Shown: positions 34,201 to 43,040 of the stretch, piece after piece
Layout: every line of letters starts with the position of its first letter
Numbering within the stretch: the stretch's first letter is position 1
From: Shinisaurus crocodilurus
Taxonomy: Eukaryota; Chordata; Lepidosauria; Squamata; Shinisauridae
NCBI GenBank assembly: GCA_021292165.1
Contig: CM037877.1
Location: 217,599,350 to 217,663,349, forward strand
DNA: 64,000 nt
Direction: 5' to 3'
Notes under the pieces: generated by a model
Database searches by the model: none
What the model was told of the DNA's origin: nothing
Seen by the model: only the letters and a program-made list of their open reading frames with translations
Made by a program: the position numbers and the translations under genes

Positions 34201-34294
34201 CCTCCCTAGTGACCTTCGCCATGCCCCCTCCGTGATGAGCTTCCGCCGTGCATTAAAAACATGGCTGTTCAGGCGGGAATATGGGGTGGGTTAG
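31271..34294 (+). CDS. L2-clade LINE ORF2: APE endonuclease and reverse transcriptase
   Basis: This is an uninterrupted 1007-codon frame. Residues 70-285 form an APE-type endonuclease: NARS at 74-77, TETW at 100-103, GDFNVH at 206-211, LDLVF at 247-251 and SDH at 273-275, so the expected catalytic Asn, Glu, Asp and His are in place. Residues about 540-790 form the reverse transcriptase: FRPVSNLPFLGKVIE at 566-580, DLSAAFDTVDH at 637-647 (first catalytic Asp 643), GVPQGSILSP at 693-702 and YADD at 726-729 (second Asp pair), then GWMGRNMLKLNPDKTEVL at 756-773. The C-terminus ends with the L2-type AFSVAAPTLWNSLP block at 966-979. Target-primed reverse transcription in the nucleus is the known role of such proteins. 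The start codon is the first in-frame Met, and the endonuclease begins about 70 residues later, so the true start could be further in. YADD, not the CR1 neighbour's sequence, supports the L2 clade. Confidence 0.92.
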   Translation: MCSSQGDDGGSSGGQNIPLLSGRRWQSARGRPCRLRGTGDRCLISIPCSRPAQSQGITGVCVAPSPPLHLLLCNARSVTQKTSVIHDMILDEGADLACITETWLDEAAAPTLAALCPAGFSYAQQPRVGGRGGGVAVIYRESLVLTRLPLRETKFIECMYWRLGPKGSLGILLVYRPSRCTTDSLAKVLEVVSDVRVLSPRLLVLGDFNVHSGAALTGAPRDFMETMASWELHPVLTGPTHVAGHALDLVFVSGEGGNDLEIGGISTTPLSWSDHYLVGLDFSVPQPLCRGEGPIRMVRPRRLMDPDGFLNALGELEHTNGSSVETLVDDWNAAITRALDRVAPKRPLRLNRARAAPWFTPSLRALKQEVRRLERRWRNSRSEDDRTRVRAASSAYRVAVKAAKKNFYAASIASAECCPRRLFQVVRSLVGPVAPDPLEQSKASCEALAKHFADKINRIRSGISYVVNTGSEREEANGRPVLWDRFRLLPSDEVDKVLSSVRPTTCLLDPCLSWLIMSCRERLGEGIKAVVNASLEEGVMPSALKEAVIRPLLKKPSLDPQDLNNFRPVSNLPFLGKVIERVVGAQLKAHLDEADYLDPCQSGFRSGHGTETALVALVDDMRRALDRGECSFLVLLDLSAAFDTVDHGILLDRLEGLGLGGTVLQWFRSFLSGRYQRVVLGEEVSEPRLLTCGVPQGSILSPMLFNIYLKPLGAIIRRFGVQCHQYADDTQLYLCFKSSPRLAGETLSKCLESVAGWMGRNMLKLNPDKTEVLLVGDKGRLGDVDLVLNGVHLPLKDQVRSLGVILDSQLSMEAQVAAVSWAALYQLHLIRQLCPYLPNHLLPSVVHALVSSRLDYCNALYVGLPLKTVRKLQLVQNAAARLIKGSRRRDHITPVLNELHWLPVACRAEFKVLVLTFKTLHGSGPAYLKERLQQHQVGRSTRSATDGLLLIPSARAARLVGTRKRAFSVAAPTLWNSLPSDLRHAPSVMSFRRALKTWLFRREYGVG

Positions 34295-34366
34295 GTTTTT
34301 AATAAGGATTTTTTATATTGTTTTAATAATTATATTTTATTGTGTTCTACTGTATTTTAATTGTAC

Positions 34367-34405
34367 ATCGCCCAGGGTGGCCGGGTGACCGGCCAGATGG
34401 GCGAT
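34367..34405 (+). repeat. 3'-terminal stem-loop of L2
   Basis: ATCGCCCA (34367-34374) pairs with TGGGCGAT (34398-34405), and GGCCGG with CCGGCC inside it, just before the A-rich tail. The same position holds a stem-loop in the second L2 and in the MIR-type SINE. Confidence 0.8.
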
Positions 34406-34679
34406 TAATCAATATAATAAATAAATAAATAAAATAAATAAGCCGCCTTGGGTTCCTTGCAAGAAAAAAAGGCGGGGTATAAATATAATAAATAAATAAA
34501 TAAAATATGCACTTGCACAAGAGCACATTTGCACAAGTGCGCATCTGCAAATGAACAAAATTCTCATACAAAAAAATCTGATTCCACCCATGAGCAGATG
34601 GCAGAATGAAATATGCCTGACAATCCATGAAACAAAGACGGAATAGATTTAACAAAATCCCTACATCCCTACATGGCAG

Positions 34680-36464
34680 TATTACCGTAATTTTATTTTT
34701 CATATGTGGCATCACTGATCTAGTTAAGAATATAGGTCAGATTCTAAGTCATCAGACTCCTTTTTCTACAGCTGGAGATAAAAATGTCTGCCTGTGGGTG
34801 TTATTTTGTATTCACGATCATTTATGGCCTCCTTTAGTAGCCTTGAGTACCTAGATGCACTTACAGATCCCTTGAGTAGGCCTCCAAATTCTCCAAAATT
34901 GTTCCTGCCATTATTTGTGTATTTGATATTGAAAACATCATGGAGGATGAGAACATCTGACTGGGTTGAAATCGGGCCAAGGAACATTGCCAGAGCACCA
35001 AGATTTCAGAATTATTTTTGAGGCACAGTGTATAATTTTGGTACAAATGAAACCTACATTAACATAGATTGTGCACAGTATTTATCTGCTAAAGCTGATG
35101 TAGGGTGTTGCCATGGAAATAGCAAAGCAGCAGTATGGTATTTTTGTTCTGAAAATAAAGTGTTACCAAGCTGAAAAACAAATCAATGTGAGCAGGAGAA
35201 AAAGAGTTAATGCTTTGAAAGAGCAGGAACTCACCTTTTCATGAGGTAAAAAATAGACCTTGTTAATTGAAATCTCTATTAAAAATCAATTTAAAAATCT
35301 GTCTTGAAATCTCTTTTTATCCCATCAGGACAAAATACCACCAAAAAAAAAAAATCTAGAGGGAAAACATAACTTTGAAGAGGGCTTTGAAAATATGGAA
35401 GATACAAAGTGAATAAGAGACTGCAATGAAGTGGATCTGTTTTGGAAACAGAAAGGAATGGTTTCTTCCTCAGTGCGGGACTGTTAAAAGCCTCTGTAAA
35501 TTTGAGGTAATCAAAACCACTCCTGTGGCTGCCTCTTATCACACGTAACAGAGGTTGTTTTTTAAAAAACAATTAGGTTTAGTCTGATAATTTGGTGCAT
35601 TAGCATTCATCTTCAATGAAATCATAAATTGTTTATGTCTTTGTAAGCCTAGCTGATGTATCACTCTATTGCTAACAAGCATGAACTATAATTACTCCTT
35701 TATTTGACAGAATTTATGGATAATTTTATTGACAGCTCTCTCTGTTCTGCATGTGCCTGATAAGTCAGTTACTTAACAGGCAATGTTAACCCAGACAGCT
35801 GGCAGCCAGGCAGTTGTATTTAGGTCTCCCTTTGCTCTTTGTGATCTCATGGATTTTATCATCACAACAGGGCAGCTTATAAGGGGAAGTGTTTTGGGTT
35901 TGTTTTTTTGTTTTTTAAAAAACAATGGCAGATGACCCAGGATATAATGTGAACACAGAAGGAAAAACATACTAGGTGCAGGGTTCCCCCAGCTCTATAA
36001 TTTTATTAGCTCCTGCTATCAACTGTTGAGAAAGCAGACATCTCCATCCTTTCTCTTTCACATCCACTGCTAAATCTCTGTGCTTTTTTAAAAAGTGTGT
36101 TCCTTGTGCCTTCCTTCGAAGTAGTGATTAGCTCTCCCGTCATTTCTCTGTCCTTCCCCTTCCTAAATCAAATCCATACAAAACTCAGTAATTGAATGCT
36201 GAATCCATTCTCTTCACTGGAGCTTACACATTTTCAGCACAATCTTTGATCCATCCAGCATTGTGTATATCATAACTACCAAATACCACAGTTTAGGTCA
36301 ATCGGAAATAGCTAGGAGATCCACTCTTTCCATGCAATGAATTCTATAATCCCACCCACCCACCCAAATATCCTGCTTGACAAACTTCATCCATATGTGT
36401 GGACTGTGTGTGGAAGCCCCAAACTGGCTTCTTTGGACTATTTCACATCTTGTTTTTCTTTCTT
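34680..36464. other. repeat-poor, part resembling conserved non-coding DNA
   Basis: No gene and no recognisable transposon over about 1.8 kb. The stretch 35570-35870 is AT-rich with several TAAT and TGACAG motifs. See findings. Confidence 0.35.
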
Positions 36465-36472
36465 CCAACTAT

Positions 36473-36727
36473 AAGCCAGTGTGGCGTAGTGGTGAGAGTG
36501 TTGAACTGGGACTCGGGAGATCCGGGTTCTAGTCCCCGCTCAGCCATGAAACTCACTGGGTGACTTTGGGCCAGTCAGTGACTCTCAGCCTAACCTACCT
36601 CACAGGGTTGTTGTGAGGATAAAATGGAGAGGAGGAGGAGGATTATGTAAGCCGCCTTGGGTTCCTTGCAGGGAAAAAGGCGGGGTATAAATATAATAAA
36701 TAAATAAATAAATAATTAAATATAAAG
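36473..36727 (+). mobile_element. MIR-type (CORE) SINE, uninterrupted copy
   Basis: It carries the head with A box (GTGGCGTAGTGGTGAGAG) and B box (GGTTCTAGTCCCC), the CORE-like middle, the stem GCCGCCTT...AAGGCGG and an AAATA tail. It is flanked by ccaactat at 36465-36472 and 36728-36735, an exact 8-bp duplication consistent with a recent retroposition. Confidence 0.88.
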
Positions 36728-36735
36728 CCAACTAT

Positions 36736-37779
36736 TTCACATTATTAAACCCAAGTTTTCAGTCAAGTGTGAGGCCCACAGTATAAATTCCATTGCAGAT
36801 TCTATTTTCCTGGTCTCAAGCAACAGATTTCCATATAAAAAATGTGCTGGAGCAAATGGTACCACTGGAGAATTTGAGAAAATTACAGGAGATGCTTTGG
36901 CAGGAAACATTGAAAAATAGCATGGAAATGCAGATTTCACATGCTGATACACTAGAAAACTGGGGATATTGCTTTGGTGGAAACATGAGAGTCATAGGTA
37001 CAGTAACATATATATATATATATATATATATGTGCATGTGCACTCATATGCGCGCGCACACGAACACACACAGAGGATTCTGATGCTAAATAATGGAAGG
37101 ATAAACTAATCTCCACAGTTGCATTGCTGACATCTTGCAACTGGTTCAAAATAAGTCTAGCCTTCAGATTATTCAGATCACCTTTTACTAGATTAAGTAC
37201 CTCTCCATATGGAAAGTCGTCAAGCCTGAGCATCTGTGCAATGCTTGATTCTGAAAGGCAAAAAAGTACTAAGTACTAAATGGTAGTCTTAGTACTAAAT
37301 GGTACTAAGAACCAAAATAGTTCTTCTTTATCCATTGGATAAGTGTACAGGGATGCACTTATGAAGCTAGGTAGATTAACAGGTTCAGTTAGAAGGTTTA
37401 GACCAGACAGAGTCCTCTCTCCCTGGAGTGCCACTGTAGATTGTGCAGAACAATGTGCTTTGTTCATGTGCATATTGAACTAAAGAATGAAGGTGACAAG
37501 CTTAATTTTGCTGCCAGAGCACAGACAAAGCTGCAAGGCCAACCACTCCATTATACTACGTACTTGTTTCAGGAATCCATGTTTGGGTTGAAAAATGTAC
37601 CGTAAATCCTACACATTTGAAGCCATTAATCACACATTCATGAAGGATTGGGGCACTGCAATGACCAGTCAAAATTCAAAGTTTAGGGAATGGAACTTCA
37701 TGTTTAGGCTGCCTCTAAACTCATAGTGTTGGAAGCAAGGAATAACAGAAGAAAAGGATGGGGATGGATCACTCTATAA
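36736..37779. other. unidentified, with (TA)n at 37008-37031
   Basis: A TA microsatellite is followed by a short CG/CA run (37048-37075). The rest is unrecognised. A short triplication of TAGTACTAAATGGTA-like units lies at 37262-37310. Confidence 0.4.
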
Positions 37780-37913
37780 GGGGTGCAATCCTATGTGTGT
37801 TTAGACAGGAAAAAGTCGTACAACTCTCAGCATTCCCCAGCCAACATTGCTGGCTGGGGAATGCTGGGAAATGTAGAACTTTTTCCTGTCTAAACATGCA
37901 TAAGATTGTGCCC
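37780..37913. mobile_element. palindromic Harbinger-like MITE, TAA duplication
   Basis: GGGGTGCAATCCTATG at the left pairs with the right end CATAAGATTGTGCCC. The 134-bp element is one imperfect hairpin centred near 37847. TAA flanks it on both sides (37777-37779 and 37914-37916), as in PIF/Harbinger. The termini match those at 17652 and 61350. Confidence 0.75.
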
Positions 37914-38032
37914 TAACTGTGCCATGATTTTTCATGCCTTGCTTCAACTTTACTCTAGTAAAGAGCAGTGTAAAAGGAAAATTTCTACGTGAATAATAAA
38001 ACTTCTCTGAGCCATTCTCTAGGGGCCAAACC

Positions 38033-38191
38033 AGACATTACCTTAAATCCATATCTATCAGCTAAATCTCCCTTTTTTATATAGAAAAGGTTTTAAGATC
38101 TGGATTAGGCCTTCTACACCTACTCTAGAGTAAAAATGGAGGGGAAAGATATAGCGGCTAGAAACGGATTTAAAGTAATGTCTGTTTTGGC
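38033..38191. mobile_element. MITE with 26-bp terminal inverted repeat
   Basis: The left end GGCCAAACCAGACATTAC continues CTTAAATCC. The right end is GGATTTAAAGTAATGTCTG followed by TTTTGGC. The family and target duplication are unclear. Confidence 0.6.
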
Positions 38192-39451
38192 ACTAATCCT
38201 TCCGGATCGCTACCAAGTGAACAGCAATTAGGTTTTCCCTGGAGCCAATTTCATTCTCCAATAAACAGAGGCAGTCCTGACTAATTTAAATGCTAGTTCT
38301 CTATGAAGATGACTGACCCCTTCAACCTGTTTTGATCATCCACTCACCTGGAGGGTACTTGGAAATAACAGTGATAGTGGAATCCCATCTAAACACATGA
38401 GGAAAACAAGATGTGGTGTAAACTGCTGTAGAGAGAGACTGGCGTTATCAGAATCTGGCCTCATATGCTGTGAGCTGATTACATCTGGGGCAAAGACAGC
38501 TCTATCATGACACAAAATGGGGTGGCCACCTTGGATAACAAATCTGGGGGGGGGATGGTCAGTTATTTTATTTACTATGTGTTTTACCACACCTATGAGC
38601 TATGGGGACTGTCTACAACAGTCAACAGGCATCCTTGTTCTAACTCATAACTGAAATGAAAACTAGTAGTGCCATTTCTAACCATGTGTTTAACTGGAAG
38701 AATTAAGTCTGATTTCATGACGACTGATTTCTGCAGGCTAGGTATAGCCCCTTTCAGAAATGCTTTCAAGTATTCAGGGAATGCACAGAATGAGGGTTGC
38801 AGGGCCATGTCTCTGGGTCCCCCACTGTGAATGTGCTTGCTGGCTCCTCCCTCATGATCGTCCTGCATTGGTGGAAAGTCTGAATAGGAAGCTTACACAT
38901 GTCCAGGTGTACTCTCGTAGGCACACAATCCACACCATCGGGGACCCTAATAATGAATGGTCCCCGATTGTGCAGCTGTACATGTGTAGACCATCCAGAA
39001 CTTCCACTGAACATGCAGAAATCAGGAGGAAGTATGTGCATGCCAAAGAAAGGAATAGAGCCAGTGGTGACAGCTCTTCCTTCCCCTCCACATGTTCATT
39101 GAAGACATGGAGGCCTCTCTGAGAGGGACTGATATGTAACTGCATTTGATCATATTCTTCTACTATTGCTCTTGTTCTTCATCTTTCTCCCTTCCCTCCC
39201 TTGTCTCTCTACCACCGCCAAATCTTAGTCTGTAAACAACTTGGGGCATGGAACTTTTTACTTTGCTCATGTTCTTCTGTAGGGTGTCAAGTACTTAGTT
39301 TGATGGCTTCCTACATAAATGCATGAGAACAACAAACAATGACAGCAGCAACTGCTGTTGTTGTTCGTTACCAAAATGTTCACTTGGGGAAGTTGTAGCT
39401 GGTATGTTGTAGATGAAGTCAATAGCACTGGGTAGAGAATTTCCCATAGAT
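38192..39451. other. no recognisable feature
   Basis: No gene recognised. The run of overlapping short frames at 38760-39145 on both strands has no domain resemblance. Confidence 0.4.
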
Positions 39452-39583
39452 CAGCCTTGCCCACCTTGGGGCCTTCCAGATGTGTTGGACTGCAACTCAT
39501 CCAGTGCGACCAATGGCCATGCTGGCTGGGAATGATGGGAGTTGCAGTCCAGCACATCTGGACATCTAGGTTGGGCAAGGCTG
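39452..39583. mobile_element. palindromic hAT MITE
   Basis: CAGCCTTGCCCACCTTGGGG pairs with CTAGGTTGGGCAAGGCTG, and the inner arms also pair. The flanks ccatagat and ctatagag differ at two of eight positions. Confidence 0.7.
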
Positions 39584-39645
39584 CTATAGAGATATAAGTG
39601 CCTAGCCTACCTCTGTTATCTTTCAAAGAGCTGCTCCAACAGCCG

Positions 39646-39890
39646 AGAGCCAGTGTGGCATAGCGGTTAGAGTGTTGGACTGGGACTCAGGTGATCTGGG
39701 TTCTAGTCCTCACTTGGCCATGAAGGTCACTGGGTGACGTTGGACCAGTCACTGACTCTCAGCCTAACCTACCTCACAGGGTTGTTGTGAGGATAAAATG
39801 GAGAGGAGGCGGAGGGTTATGTAAGCCACCTTGGGTTCCTTGCAGGGAAAAAAGGTGGGATATAAATATAATAAATACATAAATAAAGCA
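39646..39890 (+). mobile_element. MIR-type (CORE) SINE
   Basis: Same head, CORE-like middle and stem-loop tail as 36473-36727, with more substitutions (for example GTGGCATAGCGGTTAGAG). Confidence 0.85.
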
Positions 39891-41404
39891 TTAAAAAGTA
39901 AATAAAATCAAACTTGGACACCAAGGTGAAGCTAATGACAATTAGCTAGAACATCGAAAAGGTGATGCAATTTAAATGGTGCCTGGTCAGCTCTGCTTTA
40001 TAAATGTGCCCTACAGGGCCCTATAGGGTTCACTAACCCATATGTTCTTGTTATACTGCTCAGGTTACATATGCTATATAAACCTGCTCTCACTTTTACA
40101 CATTTGCTCACTGTACAAGCATAGGAGAGACTAATAAGATATACAAGTGCTGCTTTGCCCAAATGCACATTCTTTCATAGTGTGGCAGGATAAGGCACAG
40201 GTGTTTCTGCTTCATCCTTGCATGAGGGTCATGAACCATTGCATAAGATGTTAAGTGCCAGTCAAGCCCATGCTTGATGTAAATGTCATTCCTCACAGCA
40301 GGCAGCCCGGCTGAAAAATGGAAGGAAGGAAAGCTGGCTGCTTAAATCTCATTGCTCTCGGTGAAGGGAGAGATTCTCTTTGTCAGAGGAGGCTCTAGCT
40401 ATAGGGTGCTCCAGGCTCCAACGCACCTTACCTTAAAAAAACATCTACTTTTCCAAGCCACTGCAGTGGCTGGCTGCTGCTGCTGCTCCTGGAAGTTCAG
40501 CAGCTTCAGATTCACAACTGAGCATGTGCGAACTTCCACACATGCTTAGAGCATTCCTGCCCTATGATATATTAAAAGCATTCCCTCAGAGGTGGCAGTC
40601 AGAGGAAGGCCCCACATGTTGAACATAGAATGTACGGGTAGAATGTGACGGGTTAAGCTCACCCACCTTTCCACTGATTCTCCCTTCAAGTATCTGCCCC
40701 CACCTTACAAGGAAAAAATTGGTTTGGAACCCCCATATGTTCCTTGTGAGCCAATGAAGTGCACATTCAAGGCAAGGATGTTCACATGTGGGATGGGTGC
40801 ACTCAAAGGACTGCAAATAGAATTGAAATAAGCACAACCCATCCTGCCTCGATTCTGCTCATACATTCTTCACTCATTAATCCCTCTTGCCCCTTTCTTA
40901 AGTAGGCAGGTCACTTATGAATTGCCCCCAAAGAGGAAATGCATCACCATTTGCATACATTTTGCATATGCTACTTTATATGTATAGATGCAAAATTAGA
41001 CATCATTATTATAATTTAAATAGACATACAGTAATCTCACCATAGTGTGGAAGACTGTGACCAGGTGACCTGTGTGCCTTGGTCAATCTGCTGTCCAGGT
41101 GCTATTGATGGGCAACTTCACGGCCCAGCTCATCCTTCTCATGGTTCTCTTTCTTTAAGCTTGGACAGCCCTTCAAACAGAGGACACTTTCAAAAAAAGA
41201 GGACTGTCCTCTGTAAAGAGATACATGGCCACCCTCACTGTCAGCAGTGCCCATGAGCTCAGGCTGCAAAGCCTGCAGTTCCAGAACTGTCAGGGGTGGA
41301 ACAAAAAACAGCTCACTGCTAAAGTCTCTCTGGGCTCAAGGGCCTACAGCACTGAGTTGATTTTTGCCCCACTCTAGCCCTTTTCAGAGCTGCAGCATCT
41401 TTAG
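39891..41404. other. mostly unidentified; short reverse L2 scrap at 40586-40640
   Basis: GGTGGCAGTCAGAGGAAGGC at 40590 is the reverse complement of a stretch at 14595-14630 in the L2 3' region. Nothing else is recognised. Confidence 0.4.
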
Positions 41405-41767
41405 CTTTAAAAGAATCATAGAACCATAGAATTGTAGAGTTGGAAGGGTCCTCTAAGGTAATCAAGTCCAACCCCCTGCTCAGTGCAGGAATGCCAAGTT
41501 AAAGCATCCCTGACAGATGGCTGTCCAGCTGCATCTTGAATGCCTCCAGTATGGGAGAGCCCACTACCTCCCTAAGCAATTGGTTTGGTTCCATTGTCAT
41601 ATTGCTCTAAAAGTCAGGAAATTTTTCTTGATGTTTAGGCAGGAATCTGGGTTCCTGTAACTTGAGCCCATTATTCCATGTCCTGCAAACTGGGATGATC
41701 GAGAAGAAGTCCTAGGTCCTGGCCCCCTTCTTTGTGACACTCCTTCAAGTACTGGAAGAGTGCTATC

Positions 41768-42610
41768 CAGGGATGTTGAAGAGTCCTTGGTTTCGAGTCA
41801 CGAGTCGAGTCACGAGTCTTTGGACCCGAGTCTCGAGTCCGAGTCCTTGGTCCAAAATGGTGACTCACGAGTCACGAGTCACTCCCAAAGCTGACTCCAC
41901 GAGTCCCTATTAAAATCAATGGGGGGTTTTCCCAACAAAATAAGGCTATTTCAGATGTGTGGCTTAAATAAATTCTAGGCACAAGTGTGCCTTTTTATTT
42001 CAAAACTCTGCAACTGATTTAATAGATTTCATAGAGTTGGAAGGAGCCTACAAGGCTATTGAGTCCAACCCCCTGCTCAATGCAGGAAACTAGAGGAGGG
42101 GTCTCCCATCCAAGTAATAACCAGGCCAGACCCTGCTTAGCTTTCCACACTCAGACAAGCTGAGCCAGCGTAAGCCACAGGCTTTGCCAAGAACAGACCA
42201 GGCAGACAAACCCAAAATATCCAGACAGGCAGAGGAGGCAGGGAACCCCAAAGCAGGCAGGCAGAGGCCTTTGTCTCGGACAATTCAAACTGTGGAACTG
42301 GTTAAGAAGAGACCAGGCAGGCAGAGGAGGTAGGGAACCCCAAACAGGCAGGCAGAGGCAGCCAAACCCAAAATGCCTGAAAGGTTGCATTTTAAGAAAA
42401 TGATTTTAAAAAATAAAGTTGCTGTACTTCCTAAAACCTATCCATGTTGCATTTGAGGAACACGATTTTGGAACACGAGTCCTTGGTCTCGAGTCCCGAG
42501 TCGAGTCTCGAGTCCCATTAAAAATATTGGGACTTGAGTCTGACTCGAGTCAGAGGGGGGACTCAGTCCGACTCACGAGTCGAGTCCTGGAGTCCGAGTC
42601 CCCATCCCTG
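41768..42610. mobile_element. hAT element with dense CGAGTC-type subterminal repeats
   Basis: The ends CAGGGATG and CATCCCTG are flanked by gtgctatc on both sides (41760-41767 and 42611-42618), an exact 8-bp target duplication. About 130 bases at each end consist largely of short repeats of CGAGTC or GACTCG, often overlapping, in both orientations. A 5S-SINE has inserted at 42022-42178. A partial duplication of GCAGGCAGAGGAGG-type sequence lies at 42200-42370. No transposase is encoded. Confidence 0.88.
42022..42178 (-). mobile_element. 5S-rRNA-derived SINE, copy 4
   Basis: Reverse copy with the CR1-like tail first (CATAGAGTTGGAAGGAGCC) and the 5S head last (GACCCTGCTTAGCTTTCC). It is nested in the hAT element at 41768. 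Confidence 0.85.
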
Positions 42611-43040
42611 GTGCTATCATATCTCCCCTGAGTCTCCTCTTCTGAAGGCTAAACAGGCCCAGTTCTTTCAGTCTCTCCTCATAGGGCCTTGTTTCCAATC
42701 CCTTTATCATCCTTGTTGCCCTCCTCTGAAGCCTCTCCAGTTTGTCTACATCCTTCTTAAAGTGTGGTGCCCAGAACTGGATGCAGTACTCAAGATGAAG
42801 TCTAACTAGTGCTGAGTAAAGGGGAATTATCACTTCACGCGATTTGGAAGCTATACTTCTTTTTAATGCAGCCCAAAATAGCATTTACCTTCTTTGCAGC
42901 CACATCGCATTGCTGGCTCATATTTAGCTTGTGATCTACAAGAATTCCAAGATCCTTCTCTCTTGTAGTATTGTTGAGCCAAGTATCCTCCATCCTGTAG
43001 CTACATTTGGTTCCTTTTTCCTAGGTTCAGAACTTGACAG

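Larger units (their letters stand above)
30776..34438 (+). mobile_element. near full-length L2-clade LINE
   Basis: The element is about 3.66 kb, with a GC-rich 5' UTR of about 495 bp, one long ORF (endonuclease plus reverse transcriptase), a short 3' UTR with a terminal stem-loop, and an AAATA-type tail. It lies inside a MIR-type SINE. The short duplication TAAGCC occurs at 30770-30775 and 34439-34444. No separate ORF1 is evident upstream. Either this family lacks one or the copy is 5'-truncated upstream of the monomer. The intact ORF makes this the youngest-looking LINE in the window. Confidence 0.9.
30595..34505 (+). mobile_element. MIR-type (CORE) SINE, split by an L2 LINE
   Basis: The head 30595-30775 carries GTGGCGTAGTGGTGAGAG (A-box region), GGTTCTAGTCCCC (B box) and the CORE-like CTACCTCACAGGGTTGTTGT, GAGGATAAAATGG. 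The tail resumes at 34439 with TAAGCCGCCTTGGGTTCCTT and ends in an AAATA-type run. Head and tail together reproduce the uninterrupted copy at 36473-36727. The break lies in TAAGCC, which is present on both sides of the LINE. Confidence 0.85.
30015..34671 (-). mobile_element. AT-rich hAT-like element enlarged by nested insertions
   Basis: The left end TAGGGAATTTGAAGAATTC and the right end AATCCCTACATCCCTA are separated by 4.6 kb. The terminal segments (30015-30171 and 34506-34671) correspond, in order and in reverse orientation, to the two ends of the uninterrupted copy at 17033-17465. The flanks are tatggcag (30007-30014) and catggcag (34672-34679), an 8-bp target duplication with one change. 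Everything between is later material: a YWHAE fragment, about 170 bases of unknown origin, and a MIR-type SINE containing an L2 LINE. Confidence 0.75.
41405..43025 (-). mobile_element. CR1-clade LINE 3' part, split by a hAT
   Basis: On the minus strand, 42573-42884 encodes [20 protein letters not shown], then [14 protein letters not shown] and [20 protein letters not shown], the canonical CR1 ORF2 C-terminus. The copy resumes at 41759 and ends at 41405 in the CR1 3' signature of ATTCTATG-type repeats (seen in plus orientation as AATCATAGAACCATAGAATT). It is interrupted by the element at 41768-42610. Confidence 0.85.

Noticed and set aside
42200..42380. CRISPR-like or satellite array
   Set aside because: Only a partial two-copy duplication of GGCAGAGG-type sequence inside a hAT element, in a vertebrate context.
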